NCBI GenBank assembly: GCA_020348885.1
Contig: CP070755.1
Coordinates: forward strand, 1,963,614 to 2,006,944
Source of the DNA: Candidatus Coatesiibacteriota bacterium
Lineage (GTDB): Bacteria > RBG-13-66-14 > B26-G2 > WVWN01 > G020348885
DNA: 43,331 nucleotides
Direction of reading: 5' to 3'
Shown here: positions 24,774 through 31,981 of the stretch, piece by piece
Position numbering within the stretch: the first letter of the stretch is position 1
Layout: each line of letters starts with the position of its first letter
Made by a program: the position numbers and the translations under genes
Notes under the pieces: generated by a model
What the model was told of the DNA's origin: nothing
The model's input: only the letters and a program-made list of their open reading frames with translations
Database searches by the model: none

Positions 24774-26074
24774 TATTCCTCTTCCATTTCTTCTTTCGTG
24801 ATCCTTATGCGGTCGCCGTCCTTAAGGGTCCGTAGCGGCTGGTAAGGTCCGGTTATGACCTCGGCGCCCGCCTCCGGTCCCTTGACGAGTTCTATGTACT
24901 GTTCGCCGCTCAGGCCCGTCTCCACCTCGACGAAACGGGCGCGGCCGCCGTCCACCACGAAGACGCCTTCGACGTCGTCCTTTCTGAACACGTCGCCCTT
25001 TATCTTTTTGGGCGCGTCACTTTTCTCATTACCTTTTTTCTTATTTCCGTCTTTCTTCCATTCCTCGACCGTCTCCCTGTCCCTGGTTACTATCGCCGAT
25101 ATCGGGACCGCGAGTACTTCCTTCGCCGTTCCGGTAACGACGTCCACGGTCGCGGTCATACCGGGTTTCAATCCGGCGGTGGCGTTTTCAAGAAGCACGC
25201 GAACCTTGAAGTCCGCCGACGAGCCCGTATCGACCGAGAGCAGGTTATCCTCGATGGCGCTGGAGCCGATTTCGACCACTTTCCCCTTAAATATCTCGTC
25301 AGGGAACGCGTCCACCGTGATCTTAGCCGGTTGGCCCATTTCAACCGATACGACGTCGGTCTCGTCGATTTCGGCCTCCACCTCGATGTAAGCCAGATCC
25401 GAGACGGTCAGCATTACGGTCCCCGGCGTGTTCAGGGTACCGACAACCGTGAACTCGCCTTCCTCGACGTTCAAGGCAGTAACGACGCCATCTATAGGCG
25501 ACGCGTATATCGTCTTGTCCAAAACATCTTTCGCCTGGACCAGAGCGGCCCGCGCGCGAATAAGCTCGTTCTTAGCCACCTCATACTGCGTCCGCTCCAT
25601 CTCGTACGCCGTAACGGCGGTGTCGTACGCTTCGCGGGAAATCAACCCCTGGTCATAGAGTTCCTTCTTTCGCTCGAAAGCGTCTTTCGCCGCCGACCAG
25701 CGGATCTCGGCCAATTCCAGGTTGTTCTGGGCCGACCTATACGCGGCCCAGGCCTGGTCCCGCCCGGCGGCGTACTCGGTTTGCTCGAGTTCCAGCAGTA
25801 TGTCGCCCTCGGATACACTCTGGCCTTCTTCGACGTATATTTTACTTACCCGACCCATTATATTGGCGCTGATGTCCACGCTCACCCGGGGGTCAACTTC
25901 GCCCGGGCCGGAGACGACCTCGGTGATGTCGCCCTTGACGACCTCTTCGGTCCGGAACTCCGGTATGCCGGCGTTCATGTTCCTTATCACGCAGAAGCCG
26001 ATGAAAGCCAGTATCACAACGGCGATTATAATCGCGATCCAGAGTTTACGCCTTTTCTTTGGAAAGAACCTCAT
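24773..26074 (-). CDS. HlyD/MacA-family periplasmic adaptor
   Basis: A 433-residue membrane fusion protein. It has a basic N-terminus and one transmembrane helix (about 9-30), a lipoyl-like half motif ([21 protein letters not shown]), a long alpha-helical hairpin (about 95-180), the second lipoyl half ([18 protein letters not shown]), then beta-barrel and membrane-proximal domains. It would join an inner membrane ABC transporter to the TolC-like protein encoded two genes upstream. A Lys-rich insertion ([18 protein letters not shown], about 330-350) is unusual. I choose the ATG at 26074, which overlaps the preceding stop (ATGA) and has GGAGAG before it. Confidence 0.85.
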   Translation of the reverse strand: MRFFPKKRRKLWIAIIIAVVILAFIGFCVIRNMNAGIPEFRTEEVVKGDITEVVSGPGEVDPRVSVDISANIMGRVSKIYVEEGQSVSEGDILLELEQTEYAAGRDQAWAAYRSAQNNLELAEIRWSAAKDAFERKKELYDQGLISREAYDTAVTAYEMERTQYEVAKNELIRARAALVQAKDVLDKTIYASPIDGVVTALNVEEGEFTVVGTLNTPGTVMLTVSDLAYIEVEAEIDETDVVSVEMGQPAKITVDAFPDEIFKGKVVEIGSSAIEDNLLSVDTGSSADFKVRVLLENATAGLKPGMTATVDVVTGTAKEVLAVPISAIVTRDRETVEEWKKDGNKKKGNEKSDAPKKIKGDVFRKDDVEGVFVVDGGRARFVEVETGLSGEQYIELVKGPEAGAEVITGPYQPLRTLKDGDRIRITKEEMEEE

Positions 26075-27012
26075 GACTCGCTCTCCGCGCATCGTTCGTT
26101 AAATGGGATTTTTACCGCGTCTTCCCGCTTAATACGTATCAACGGGAACTTGTTAAATACTATCAGCACAATAACCACGCCCGCGACGGCGGTGGTCAGG
26201 ATACTCCCCTCGACGCCGAATCCGCCGCCGGAAATAAGGCTCGGGCCGGTGGGGGTATTCTCCAACACGGTCGGGAACCCGCAGTGACCGCTAACCGCCG
26301 AACCGAGTAGCGGCCCCTCAGCGAAGTTCCAACCAAAATGAAACCCAACCGCCGCCCATAGCGACCCGCTCTTTAAATATACGAGGGCCAGCATAATCCC
26401 CGCGAGAAATACGTTAATCAACCCGAGAGGGTTCGCCGACGGGTTTACGCCATGGCAGACGGCGAAGAGGACCGACGTCAACAGCACAGCGCCCCAGCGG
26501 CTCCACTGCTCGTCCATCACTTTTATCGGATACCCTCGGAACGCGAGTTCCTCCATCGCCGCCGCACCGACCAGTAAGGCGACGGCGAAACCGACCGGCT
26601 CCGGCGCGGCGAAAACCGCCGTACTGAACGCCGGTTTCATCCCGCCGGCGACCACTATTAAAAGATAAGCCGCCGCGGCGACCAGTACCCCGGTAAGGCA
26701 ACCCCATAGGGCGGGGAGAGCCGCCCTTCTGAAGTCCAACCCGAGCGAGACAAGGGGCCGCCGACCGTCGAGGAACCGCCGTAATAAAACCGTGGTTCCG
26801 AATAACAATACGCCCAACGCCCAGATACCAGCGAACGTTACGGTATCGAATCCGCCCGCCGTTTCCATCGCGACCGGGTAGTCGGGCGCGGCCAACTGTA
26901 ATACCAGCCAGGTTCCGGCCGAAGCTAGTATGGTGCATGCGACGGCAGCGCCCCAGAACGCTACAACCTTGAACCACGTTCGGAAATGACCTTTTACTTT
27001 AAAAACGCCCAT
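26071..27012 (-). CDS. CPBP-family intramembrane metalloprotease (CAAX-like)
   Basis: A membrane protein of about 313 residues with roughly eight helices. It has the three family motifs: EELAFRG (EExxxR), a helix with AVCHGVNP, and GFHFGWNF (H-x3-N). Eukaryotic relatives cleave prenylated CAAX proteins; bacterial members process or protect peptides and act in bacteriocin-type export or signalling. It lies inside the TolC/HlyD/ABC operon, where a permease would be expected. ATG at 27012 has CCAGGG upstream; a GTG at 27036 overlapping the TolC stop is an alternative. Confidence 0.82.
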   Translation of the reverse strand: MGVFKVKGHFRTWFKVVAFWGAAVACTILASAGTWLVLQLAAPDYPVAMETAGGFDTVTFAGIWALGVLLFGTTVLLRRFLDGRRPLVSLGLDFRRAALPALWGCLTGVLVAAAAYLLIVVAGGMKPAFSTAVFAAPEPVGFAVALLVGAAAMEELAFRGYPIKVMDEQWSRWGAVLLTSVLFAVCHGVNPSANPLGLINVFLAGIMLALVYLKSGSLWAAVGFHFGWNFAEGPLLGSAVSGHCGFPTVLENTPTGPSLISGGGFGVEGSILTTAVAGVVIVLIVFNKFPLIRIKREDAVKIPFNERCAESES

Positions 27013-27025
27013 AAAACCCTGGCGG

Positions 27026-28339
27026 TTACAGATCACCTGTCGCTTTCTTCAGTTTAATGTCGGCCAGGTAGAAGTCGTAAAGGGCTTCGATGTACGCGTT
27101 CTGGGCCTGGACGTACAGGGCTTGAGCGTCAGTCAGCTCCAGGGCGCTCGCGCCGTCCAGCTCGTAGAGCCGGTTGACTATCTCGAACTCTTCGTCGGCG
27201 GCTTCGGCCGTCTCCCGCGCCACGACGACCGTCTCTGCCTGCTTCTCGTATTCGTAGTACGCCGTCGTTACGTCCATCTCGACGGTTTCCTCGAGTATGT
27301 CCAGGTTCGCCCGGGCGACCCTGGCGGCCGCCTCGGCCCGGCGTACCGCCGCCCTGGTCGCGAAACCGTCGAGTAGCTCGTACTGAATCGTTATACCCAG
27401 CGTCCAAGAGTCGTTGGCGTCCCACGGACTGTCGTTGTCCCACGGGGATTGGTAATCGGACCAGTCGTACGACGCGCTTGCGTATATATTCGGCCACCGT
27501 CCCGCTTTCATCATCCCAACCGTATATTCGGCGACCTTCGTGTTGTACTCGTTGGCGACTATGTCCGGCCTGTTCTCCTCGGCCCGGGCCAGGATGTCGT
27601 CCAGCGGCGGGAGCGTCGGCTCCGGCATCGGCAGGTCGTCGTCCAGGACAACGGCGTCGTCGGGTTTTACGCCGAGCATGGAGAAGAACGCCAGGCGCGC
27701 GTTCTTTGCCGCCGCTTCGGCGGCGATTAACGCTACCCGGTCGGTCCCCGCCTGTACTACCGCCTTCAGGTACTCGGCACGGGAAATGGCGCCCGTCTCG
27801 AAGTTAACCTCGGCGATTCTGACGTTGTTCTCACTGGCCTCCAGCGATTTCTCGGTAACTTCGAGGAGTTTTTCGGCCTTCAAAGCGCCGAAAAAGGCTT
27901 CGGCCACGCCGACCTTCAGGTCGCCGAGTTTATCGGCCCGGTCGGCTTCTCCAGCGCGGCCGGCCGCCCGCCCGGAACGCCACCTGTTGAATACAAACCC
28001 CCCCGTAAATATCGGTTCCGTAACGGTAACGCCCAGCTGATAATATTCTCCCGGCGGCGCGCCCGGTATCTCGTAACCGCCTATATTATAGGTGTCCTGG
28101 TCGAGAAAGCGCGAATAGCCCGCGGTCGTCGAAAGTGTGGGCATCAAACCGCCCCAGCCCTCCAGCCAGGACGCGCGCCCTTCCATATACGACGCTTCGG
28201 CGCCGGCGGCTGCGGGACTGTTCTCCGCCGCTATTCCCCACGCGTCCTCGAGGGTCATCGAAGTACCATCGGCGTTCGCGGGCGTCGTTGATAGGTTAAC
28301 TAACAGAACGAGAGATATAAGAAAGGGCCTGCTTGTCAT
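27026..28339 (-). CDS. TolC-family outer membrane efflux protein
   Basis: A 437-residue exported protein with a signal peptide (1-23) and the duplicated TolC/OEP pattern: long coiled helices with AAAxxYAxR-like segments (for example LEDAWGIAAENSPA near residue 32 and AAVRRAEAAARVARANLD in the second half) alternating with short barrel strands (YSRFLDQ, ASASYDWSDYQSPW). It would form the outer membrane exit duct for the adaptor/ATPase pair encoded downstream. First gene of the four-gene operon; no convincing promoter is seen in the 156 bases before it. Confidence 0.85.
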   Translation of the reverse strand: MTSRPFLISLVLLVNLSTTPANADGTSMTLEDAWGIAAENSPAAAGAEASYMEGRASWLEGWGGLMPTLSTTAGYSRFLDQDTYNIGGYEIPGAPPGEYYQLGVTVTEPIFTGGFVFNRWRSGRAAGRAGEADRADKLGDLKVGVAEAFFGALKAEKLLEVTEKSLEASENNVRIAEVNFETGAISRAEYLKAVVQAGTDRVALIAAEAAAKNARLAFFSMLGVKPDDAVVLDDDLPMPEPTLPPLDDILARAEENRPDIVANEYNTKVAEYTVGMMKAGRWPNIYASASYDWSDYQSPWDNDSPWDANDSWTLGITIQYELLDGFATRAAVRRAEAAARVARANLDILEETVEMDVTTAYYEYEKQAETVVVARETAEAADEEFEIVNRLYELDGASALELTDAQALYVQAQNAYIEALYDFYLADIKLKKATGDL

Positions 28340-28446
28340 CTCGGCTCCCGATTATCTCCGGATTTTCCTAATTAGTACGTATAATACCATATTTTGTTTC
28401 GGTTTTACACCGGATTACAACGGTTCGTCACCCCGTCGCATCCGTA

Positions 28447-28475
28447 TTGCTTCGCCGCGCCGACGGTGTTAGTAT
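28447..28475 (+). promoter_or_regulatory. candidate promoter of the paralog pair-miaA operon
   Basis: TTGCTT (28447-28452), 17 bases, TAGTAT (28470-28475), about 20 bases before the ATG at 28496. Both hexamers are imperfect. Confidence 0.35.
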
Positions 28476-28495
28476 AACGCCCGAAAGGAGCTTCG

Positions 28496-28963
28496 ATGAC
28501 CAACAACCCGGTTAGGACGGCCGACGCGGTACGGTTCAAGAACAGGCTCAGATTCTGGTTGATTATTTCCGCCGTCGGGACGTTCCTTCTCTACCCGATA
28601 ATATTAATAGTCGTTTACTCTTATTTCGGCGCAAATATCGCCGCCGTTGTAACCGTCGCGTGGTTCTTCGACATCGGCGTGACTGTGTTTATGGTAAGCC
28701 GGTTCCCGGACGTGGAGGTATCAAGGCGGCAATTGGGAGTGCTGCGATACCTATACTTCACCTACGTCAGATGGGATAAAGTTCGAAGCGTCGGCGTCGT
28801 CGAAGGCGAGTCGAACCGCTGTATCGTCGTTACGTATTCGCCGGACGGCGGCGGGACCGCGCGCTTAAGGATACCTATGTCCGGGTTTTCCGGGACCGAC
28901 CGCGAACGATTAACCGAACTGATATTCCAATACGCCCCCAAGGGAGGCGCGGATGGTTCGTAA
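28496..28963 (+). CDS. membrane protein with PH-like domain, tandem copy 1
   Basis: A 155-residue protein with two transmembrane helices (about 20-45 and 48-70) followed by a soluble beta-rich part. The core motif is FPDVEVSRRQLG...YLYFTYVRWDKVRSVGVVEGES, a pattern of two-helix bacterial PH-domain proteins (YdbS-like). The function is unknown. GAAAGGAG precedes the ATG. The next gene is a clear paralog and overlaps its 3' end. Confidence 0.6.
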   Translation: MTNNPVRTADAVRFKNRLRFWLIISAVGTFLLYPIILIVVYSYFGANIAAVVTVAWFFDIGVTVFMVSRFPDVEVSRRQLGVLRYLYFTYVRWDKVRSVGVVEGESNRCIVVTYSPDGGGTARLRIPMSGFSGTDRERLTELIFQYAPKGGADGS

Positions 28964-29420
28964 GCCCGAGTCACGACACGAGTTCAAACAGAAGTTCTTC
29001 GCGGGCGAACGGGTCTTCGTTTACCTCGCGCTCGCTTTCGGCGTGGCTCTGTTGATACAGTTGTTTTTCGGTGATTTGAATTGGGTGGACGCGGGTCTAT
29101 TCGGGATTTACCTAGCGGTGCTGGTCGGCTTGACGGCGTACTCGACGTATTATCCCGACGTAACTATTGGACCCGACGGATTCGGTTACCGTATCTTCCT
29201 CCGGTATAAAAACGTCCGCTGGGACGCGGTTCGCGAAATCGCCGCGTATCCCGAGGACGTTCCGACCGGCGTGATGTTGACAGTAGGTGAAAACCGCCCG
29301 AGGAAGCTGTTGTTGCGTCGCAAGGCGGTTGTTGGTTTCGATGACATGTTGAACGGTTTAGCCCGGTACGTTCCGCCGGAACGCTGGGTCGGGTTCGAGT
29401 TCGAAAGTGGAGAGGACTAA
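28953..29420 (+). CDS. membrane protein with PH-like domain, tandem copy 2
   Basis: A 155-residue paralog of the preceding gene: identical length, two helices (about 22-42 and 46-65) and the shared motif YPDVTIGPDGFGYRIFLRYKNVRWDAVREIAAYP aligned with copy 1. The two are strongly diverged, so the duplication is old. The ATG at 28953 lies inside copy 1 and uses AGGGAGG as ribosome binding site. Its end overlaps the miaA start. A heteromeric pair is possible but unproven. Confidence 0.6.
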   Translation: MVRKPESRHEFKQKFFAGERVFVYLALAFGVALLIQLFFGDLNWVDAGLFGIYLAVLVGLTAYSTYYPDVTIGPDGFGYRIFLRYKNVRWDAVREIAAYPEDVPTGVMLTVGENRPRKLLLRRKAVVGFDDMLNGLARYVPPERWVGFEFESGED

Positions 29421-30342
29421 CGGTAGGTTGATATGCGTCGTCGGCCCGACCTGCACGGGAAAAGGCCGAACAGCCGTCGATTTGGCGATGTTACTCGGCG
29501 GGCCGGGGGCCGCGGCGATAGTCTCCTGCGACTCGGCCAAGGTTTACCGGGGGATGAACGTGGGGACCGGTAAGATACCGGTTGCGGCACGCCGCGATAT
29601 CGAATGGTTCATGCTGGACGTCGCCGACCCGATGGAAACATATAGCGCCGGGCGGTATTCGGCCGAGGCCGCCGAAGCGATAGGCGATATTTGGGCGTCG
29701 GGACGTACGCCGATACTGGCCGGTGGAACGGGGTTATATTTCCGCGCGTTGGCCGATGGTATCTGCGACGCGCCGCCCGGCGACCCGGCGACCCGCCGGG
29801 AGTTGCTCGCGAGGGCCGACGCCGGCGCGGACCTGCACACCGAACTCACGGCGGTAGACCCGGTCGCCGCCGGAAAGCTGGAACCGGCCGACACGAAGCG
29901 CATTGTGAGGGCGTTAGAGGTTTATCTCGCGACCGGCGTACCGCTAAGCGAACACCAGGAGATTACCGAACCGGCAGTCCGTCCGAAAGATCTCTTTGTC
30001 TTCGGACTCGACATGGAAAAAGACGCATTGGCGAAACGGATAGAAGAGAGGACAACGAGGATTGTCGAAGCCGGGCTGGAAGACGAAGTCCGGGCATTAC
30101 TCGACGCCGGCGCGGGCCCGGCGTCGCCGGCGCTCCAGGCTATCGGGTATCGGCAAACCGTAGGTTATATAAACGGCGAATACGGCCCGGAGGAATGGAA
30201 ACGGCTTATCAACCGGGATACGCGCCGGTTCGCGAAACGCCAGCGGACGTGGTGGCGCGCCGACGAAAGGGTCGAGTGGCTCGATGCGACGGCCGGGCCG
30301 GAAACGAACGCCATAGTAATTCTGGAAACTGTAACGGTTTAA
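29407..30342 (+). CDS. miaA: tRNA dimethylallyltransferase
   Basis: A 311-residue enzyme that transfers a dimethylallyl group to A37 of tRNAs reading codons that begin with U. The P-loop GPTCTGKG is at residues 13-20; CDSAKVYRGMNVGTGKIP is the DSxxxYR...TaKp substrate motif; GGTGLYFRALADG is the dimethylallyl-binding segment. AIGYRQTVGYINGE and TRRFAKRQRTWWR near the end are strongly conserved. The GTG start overlaps the previous gene by 14 bases; a TTG seven codons later, closer to GGTAGG, is equally possible. Confidence 0.9.
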   Translation: MERTNGRLICVVGPTCTGKGRTAVDLAMLLGGPGAAAIVSCDSAKVYRGMNVGTGKIPVAARRDIEWFMLDVADPMETYSAGRYSAEAAEAIGDIWASGRTPILAGGTGLYFRALADGICDAPPGDPATRRELLARADAGADLHTELTAVDPVAAGKLEPADTKRIVRALEVYLATGVPLSEHQEITEPAVRPKDLFVFGLDMEKDALAKRIEERTTRIVEAGLEDEVRALLDAGAGPASPALQAIGYRQTVGYINGEYGPEEWKRLINRDTRRFAKRQRTWWRADERVEWLDATAGPETNAIVILETVTV

Positions 30343-30350
30343 ACCCTTCC

Positions 30351-30379
30351 TTGCAAGTCGGCCGTCTATATGGTATAAA
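30351..30379 (+). promoter_or_regulatory. sigma-70-type promoter of the zinc-finger lipoprotein pair
   Basis: TTGCAA (30351-30356), 17 bases, TATAAA (30374-30379), with TGG before the -10 giving an extended -10. Transcription would begin near 30386. Confidence 0.7.
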
Positions 30380-30389
30380 CGGGTTACCT

Positions 30390-30425
30390 TTGGGCCGGCG
30401 GCGCAAAACAGCTAGGCCCAAGTTT
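30390..30425 (+). terminator. leader hairpin with T-run, possible attenuator
   Basis: Stem TTGGGCC (30390-30396) / GGCCCAA (30415-30421) with an 18-base loop, followed by GTTTTA. It lies just after the predicted transcription start and before the lipoprotein gene, so it could act as an attenuator of that operon as well as a terminator of miaA. Confidence 0.4.
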
Positions 30426-30475
30426 TAGCCTTATTAACCCATAACCTCTAACGTTTAAGCGCGAAAGGAGGTATG

Positions 30476-30775
30476 ATGAAAGCGCTAACATACCTGATGG
30501 TTCTGGCGTTCGCGCTCGGTTTCGCGGTTGCGATTATAGGTTGCCAACCGAAAGAAGAAGCCGAGTTCGCTTGCACCGAAGAGGGCTGCGATGCCGCCTT
30601 CGAGACCCAGGAAGACCTCGACGCCCACATAGCGGAAGCTCATCCGACCGACGAGCCTGTTGTCGAAGAGGAAGACTTCGTCTGCGAGGACTGCGAAATG
30701 CTTTTCATGACCGAGGATGAGTACGTCGACCATATGATGACCGAGCATCCGGAAGATTGGGCCGCGATGATGTAG
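30476..30775 (+). CDS. lipoprotein with two C2H2 zinc fingers, ended by an early TAG
   Basis: A 99-residue protein with a lipoprotein signal (lipobox AIIGC, Cys23). After the anchor it holds two classical C2H2 fingers: C-x4-C-x12-H-x4-H in ACTEEGCDAAF...LDAHIAEAH and C-x2-C-x12-H-x4-H in CEDCEMLF...YVDHMMTEH, with the aromatic and Leu core residues in place. C2H2 fingers on an exported lipoprotein are unusual. AAGGAGG suits the second of two adjacent ATG codons. The frame stops at TAG (30773-30775), but continues beyond it as a very acidic tail; see the separate entry. It pairs with the paralog at 30859. Confidence 0.75.
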   Translation: MKALTYLMVLAFALGFAVAIIGCQPKEEAEFACTEEGCDAAFETQEDLDAHIAEAHPTDEPVVEEEDFVCEDCEMLFMTEDEYVDHMMTEHPEDWAAMM

Positions 30776-30850
30776 GAAGGCGGCGGCGAAGAGCCGGCCG
30801 AGGAGGAAGTCCCGGCCGAGGAAACGCCCGCCGAGGAGGGCGGCGAATAG
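30776..30850 (+). pseudogene. in-frame acidic tail after the TAG stop
   Basis: Immediately downstream of the stop, 24 sense codons in the same frame encode an almost pure Glu/Gly/Pro/Ala tail, with EGGGEEPAEEE, then VPAEETPAEE and GGE, closed by a second TAG at 30848-30850. Such a composition is expected from coding sequence and resembles the acidic linker of the neighbouring paralog. It is either a tail lost by a recent nonsense change or a readthrough extension. Confidence 0.6.
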
Positions 30851-30858
30851 CGACCCCG

Positions 30859-31158
30859 ATGCGAAGATACCTGCCTACATACGTTATTATCGTAATTCTT
30901 ACGACCACCGTTTTATACGGGTGCAATGTACCCTCGTACGAATGCGACAAATGCGGCCAGGTTTTCGACACCAAAGAGGAATTGCAAGAACATATAAACC
31001 TGATCCACCGCGAAGACTCCGGCGAGGGCGCCGGCGAGGAAGCCGGCCCGGTTTGCGACATCTGCGGCGAAAAACCCGGGAGCTTCGACGAGTTCGTAGC
31101 CCATATGGAAACGGAACACCCGGACGAATGGCGGGCGATAAAGGAAGGGCAGGAATAA
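30859..31158 (+). CDS. lipoprotein with two C2H2 zinc fingers, second copy
   Basis: A 99-residue exported protein with a lipoprotein signal peptide (residues 1-21, lipobox VLYGC, Cys22). It has one finger at residues 29-52 (ECDKCGQVF...LQEHINLIH, C-x2-C-x12-H-x4-H) and a second (VCDICGEKP...FVAHMETEH) after an acidic Gly/Glu linker (GEGAGEEAG). It is a paralog of the gene at 30476, with the same two-finger layout and the same HPxxW motif after the last finger (EHPDEWRAI versus EHPEDWAAM). It starts 8 bases after the end of the tail described above. Probable role: metal binding or sensing in the envelope; inference only. Confidence 0.75.
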   Translation: MRRYLPTYVIIVILTTTVLYGCNVPSYECDKCGQVFDTKEELQEHINLIHREDSGEGAGEEAGPVCDICGEKPGSFDEFVAHMETEHPDEWRAIKEGQE

Positions 31159-31182
31159 GTTTCGGGACGCGATCGTCGACGA

Positions 31183-31208
31183 AGCGCCGCGGCGTCCGCC
31201 GCGGCGCT
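31183..31208 (+). terminator. terminator of the lipoprotein pair
   Basis: Long GC-rich inverted repeat AGCGCCGCGG... / ...CCGCGGCGCT, 25 bases after the second lipoprotein stop. The following sequence GTTATAC is not a strong T-run. Confidence 0.55.
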
Positions 31209-31263
31209 GTTATACAATCGCGTCGGACCTATAGACGTGACTTTTAGCGGGAGATATGTTAAT

Positions 31264-31283
31264 AGTTATATATATAAATAACT
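31264..31283. promoter_or_regulatory. AT-rich inverted repeat upstream of the zinc-ribbon genes
   Basis: AGTTAT (31264-31269) and ATAACT (31278-31283) form a 6-base inverted repeat around ATATATAA in a markedly AT-rich patch (31255-31297), 27 bases before the ATG at 31311. It could be an operator or just promoter DNA; no -35/-10 pair is obvious. Confidence 0.3.
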
Positions 31284-31310
31284 GTTGATATATAAAGGAG
31301 AGCAGGTTCT

Positions 31311-31499
31311 ATGCCGCTATACGGATACGTATGCGACGACTGCGGGAAGGTTTTCGAGGTGCTGGTTTTCGCCGGTACGGACAGGGATATTAGTTGCCCG
31401 GATTGCGGCTCCGGCGACGTGACGAAACTAGTGTCTTCTTTCTCGACCGGCGGCTCCGGCTCCAGTTCCGATTCCTGCGGTTCTAAATACTTCAGTTGA
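31311..31499 (+). CDS. FmdB-type zinc ribbon protein, copy 1
   Basis: A 62-residue soluble protein of the FmdB/CxxC_CXXC_SSSS family. MPLYGYVCDDCGKVFEVLV gives the first CxxC (residues 8-11) and ISCPDCGSGDVTKLVSSF the second (28-31), followed by the Ser/Gly-rich tail typical of the family, here with another Cys (SDSCGS). Members are thought to be zinc-binding regulators or accessory proteins; function is not established. AAAGGAGAG precedes the ATG. Confidence 0.88.
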   Translation: MPLYGYVCDDCGKVFEVLVFAGTDRDISCPDCGSGDVTKLVSSFSTGGSGSSSDSCGSKYFS

Positions 31500-31542
31500 G
31501 GTTAACGTACGCGCGGCACGCGCGCGAACGGTAATAGCAAAA

Positions 31543-31770
31543 ATGCCCGTTTACGAATACACCTGCGAAGAATGTTCGAACTGCTACGAAGCCCTGGTTC
31601 GCGAAGCGGACGCCGAGGGCCGCGTTACGTGTCCCAAGTGCGGCTCGACTCGGAAACGGCGCCTACTCTCGGTCTTCGCCGCGGCGTCGGGCGGGCATAT
31701 TACTTCCGCCGGCGGCGGGGGCTGCTCGTCGTGCGGCCAATCGAGTTGCGGTAGTTGTAGTCATCGATAA
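31543..31770 (+). CDS. FmdB-type zinc ribbon protein, copy 2
   Basis: A 75-residue paralog of the preceding gene: MPVYEYTCEECSNCYEALV with the first CxxC at residues 8-11, and VTCPKCGSTRKRRLLSVFA with the second. The tail is different and Cys-rich (GGCSSCGQSSCGSCSHR), giving extra CxxC-like pairs that could bind a second metal. Only a weak ribosome binding site is visible. The two copies are separated by 43 bases holding a CGCGCG palindrome (31513-31526). Confidence 0.88.
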   Translation: MPVYEYTCEECSNCYEALVREADAEGRVTCPKCGSTRKRRLLSVFAAASGGHITSAGGGGCSSCGQSSCGSCSHR

Positions 31771-31821
31771 CGATATCCGTCAACCCCCGTAACGACCAAT
31801 AAAATTAAGCCGATTAACGGG

Positions 31822-31850
31822 TTGACCGCTTTGCGTAAAGTAAGTACTTT
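31822..31850 (+). promoter_or_regulatory. candidate promoter of the thioredoxin reductase operon
   Basis: TTGACC (31822-31827), 17 bases, TACTTT (31845-31850). A start near 31857 would leave a leader of about 125 bases before trxB. The leader shows a small stem (CTTCG / CGAAG, 31865-31879) and a CCCGCGGG palindrome but no riboswitch I can recognise. Confidence 0.45.
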
Positions 31851-31981
31851 TCGTACGACTCTATCTTCGAACCGCGAAGCTGGAACCCGCGGGCGTGAAT
31901 TTAGTATCGAAGTAGTTATGGACCGTTCAATAAGGATCGAACGTAACGGCTTGGTCAAAGAGAGACGAATAAGGGGAGACG

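Noticed and set aside
25331-26287. Long open frame (318 codons) antisense to the HlyD-type gene
   Set aside because: It is a shadow of the GC-rich coding strand: no start signals, no recognisable motif, and the opposite strand has a clear family protein.
30773-30775. Pyrrolysine at the amber codon of the first zinc-finger lipoprotein
   Set aside because: Pyrrolysine is mostly confined to methylamine methyltransferases and needs pylTSBCD; TAG is the ordinary stop of several other genes here (for example the permease and the TonB receptor).
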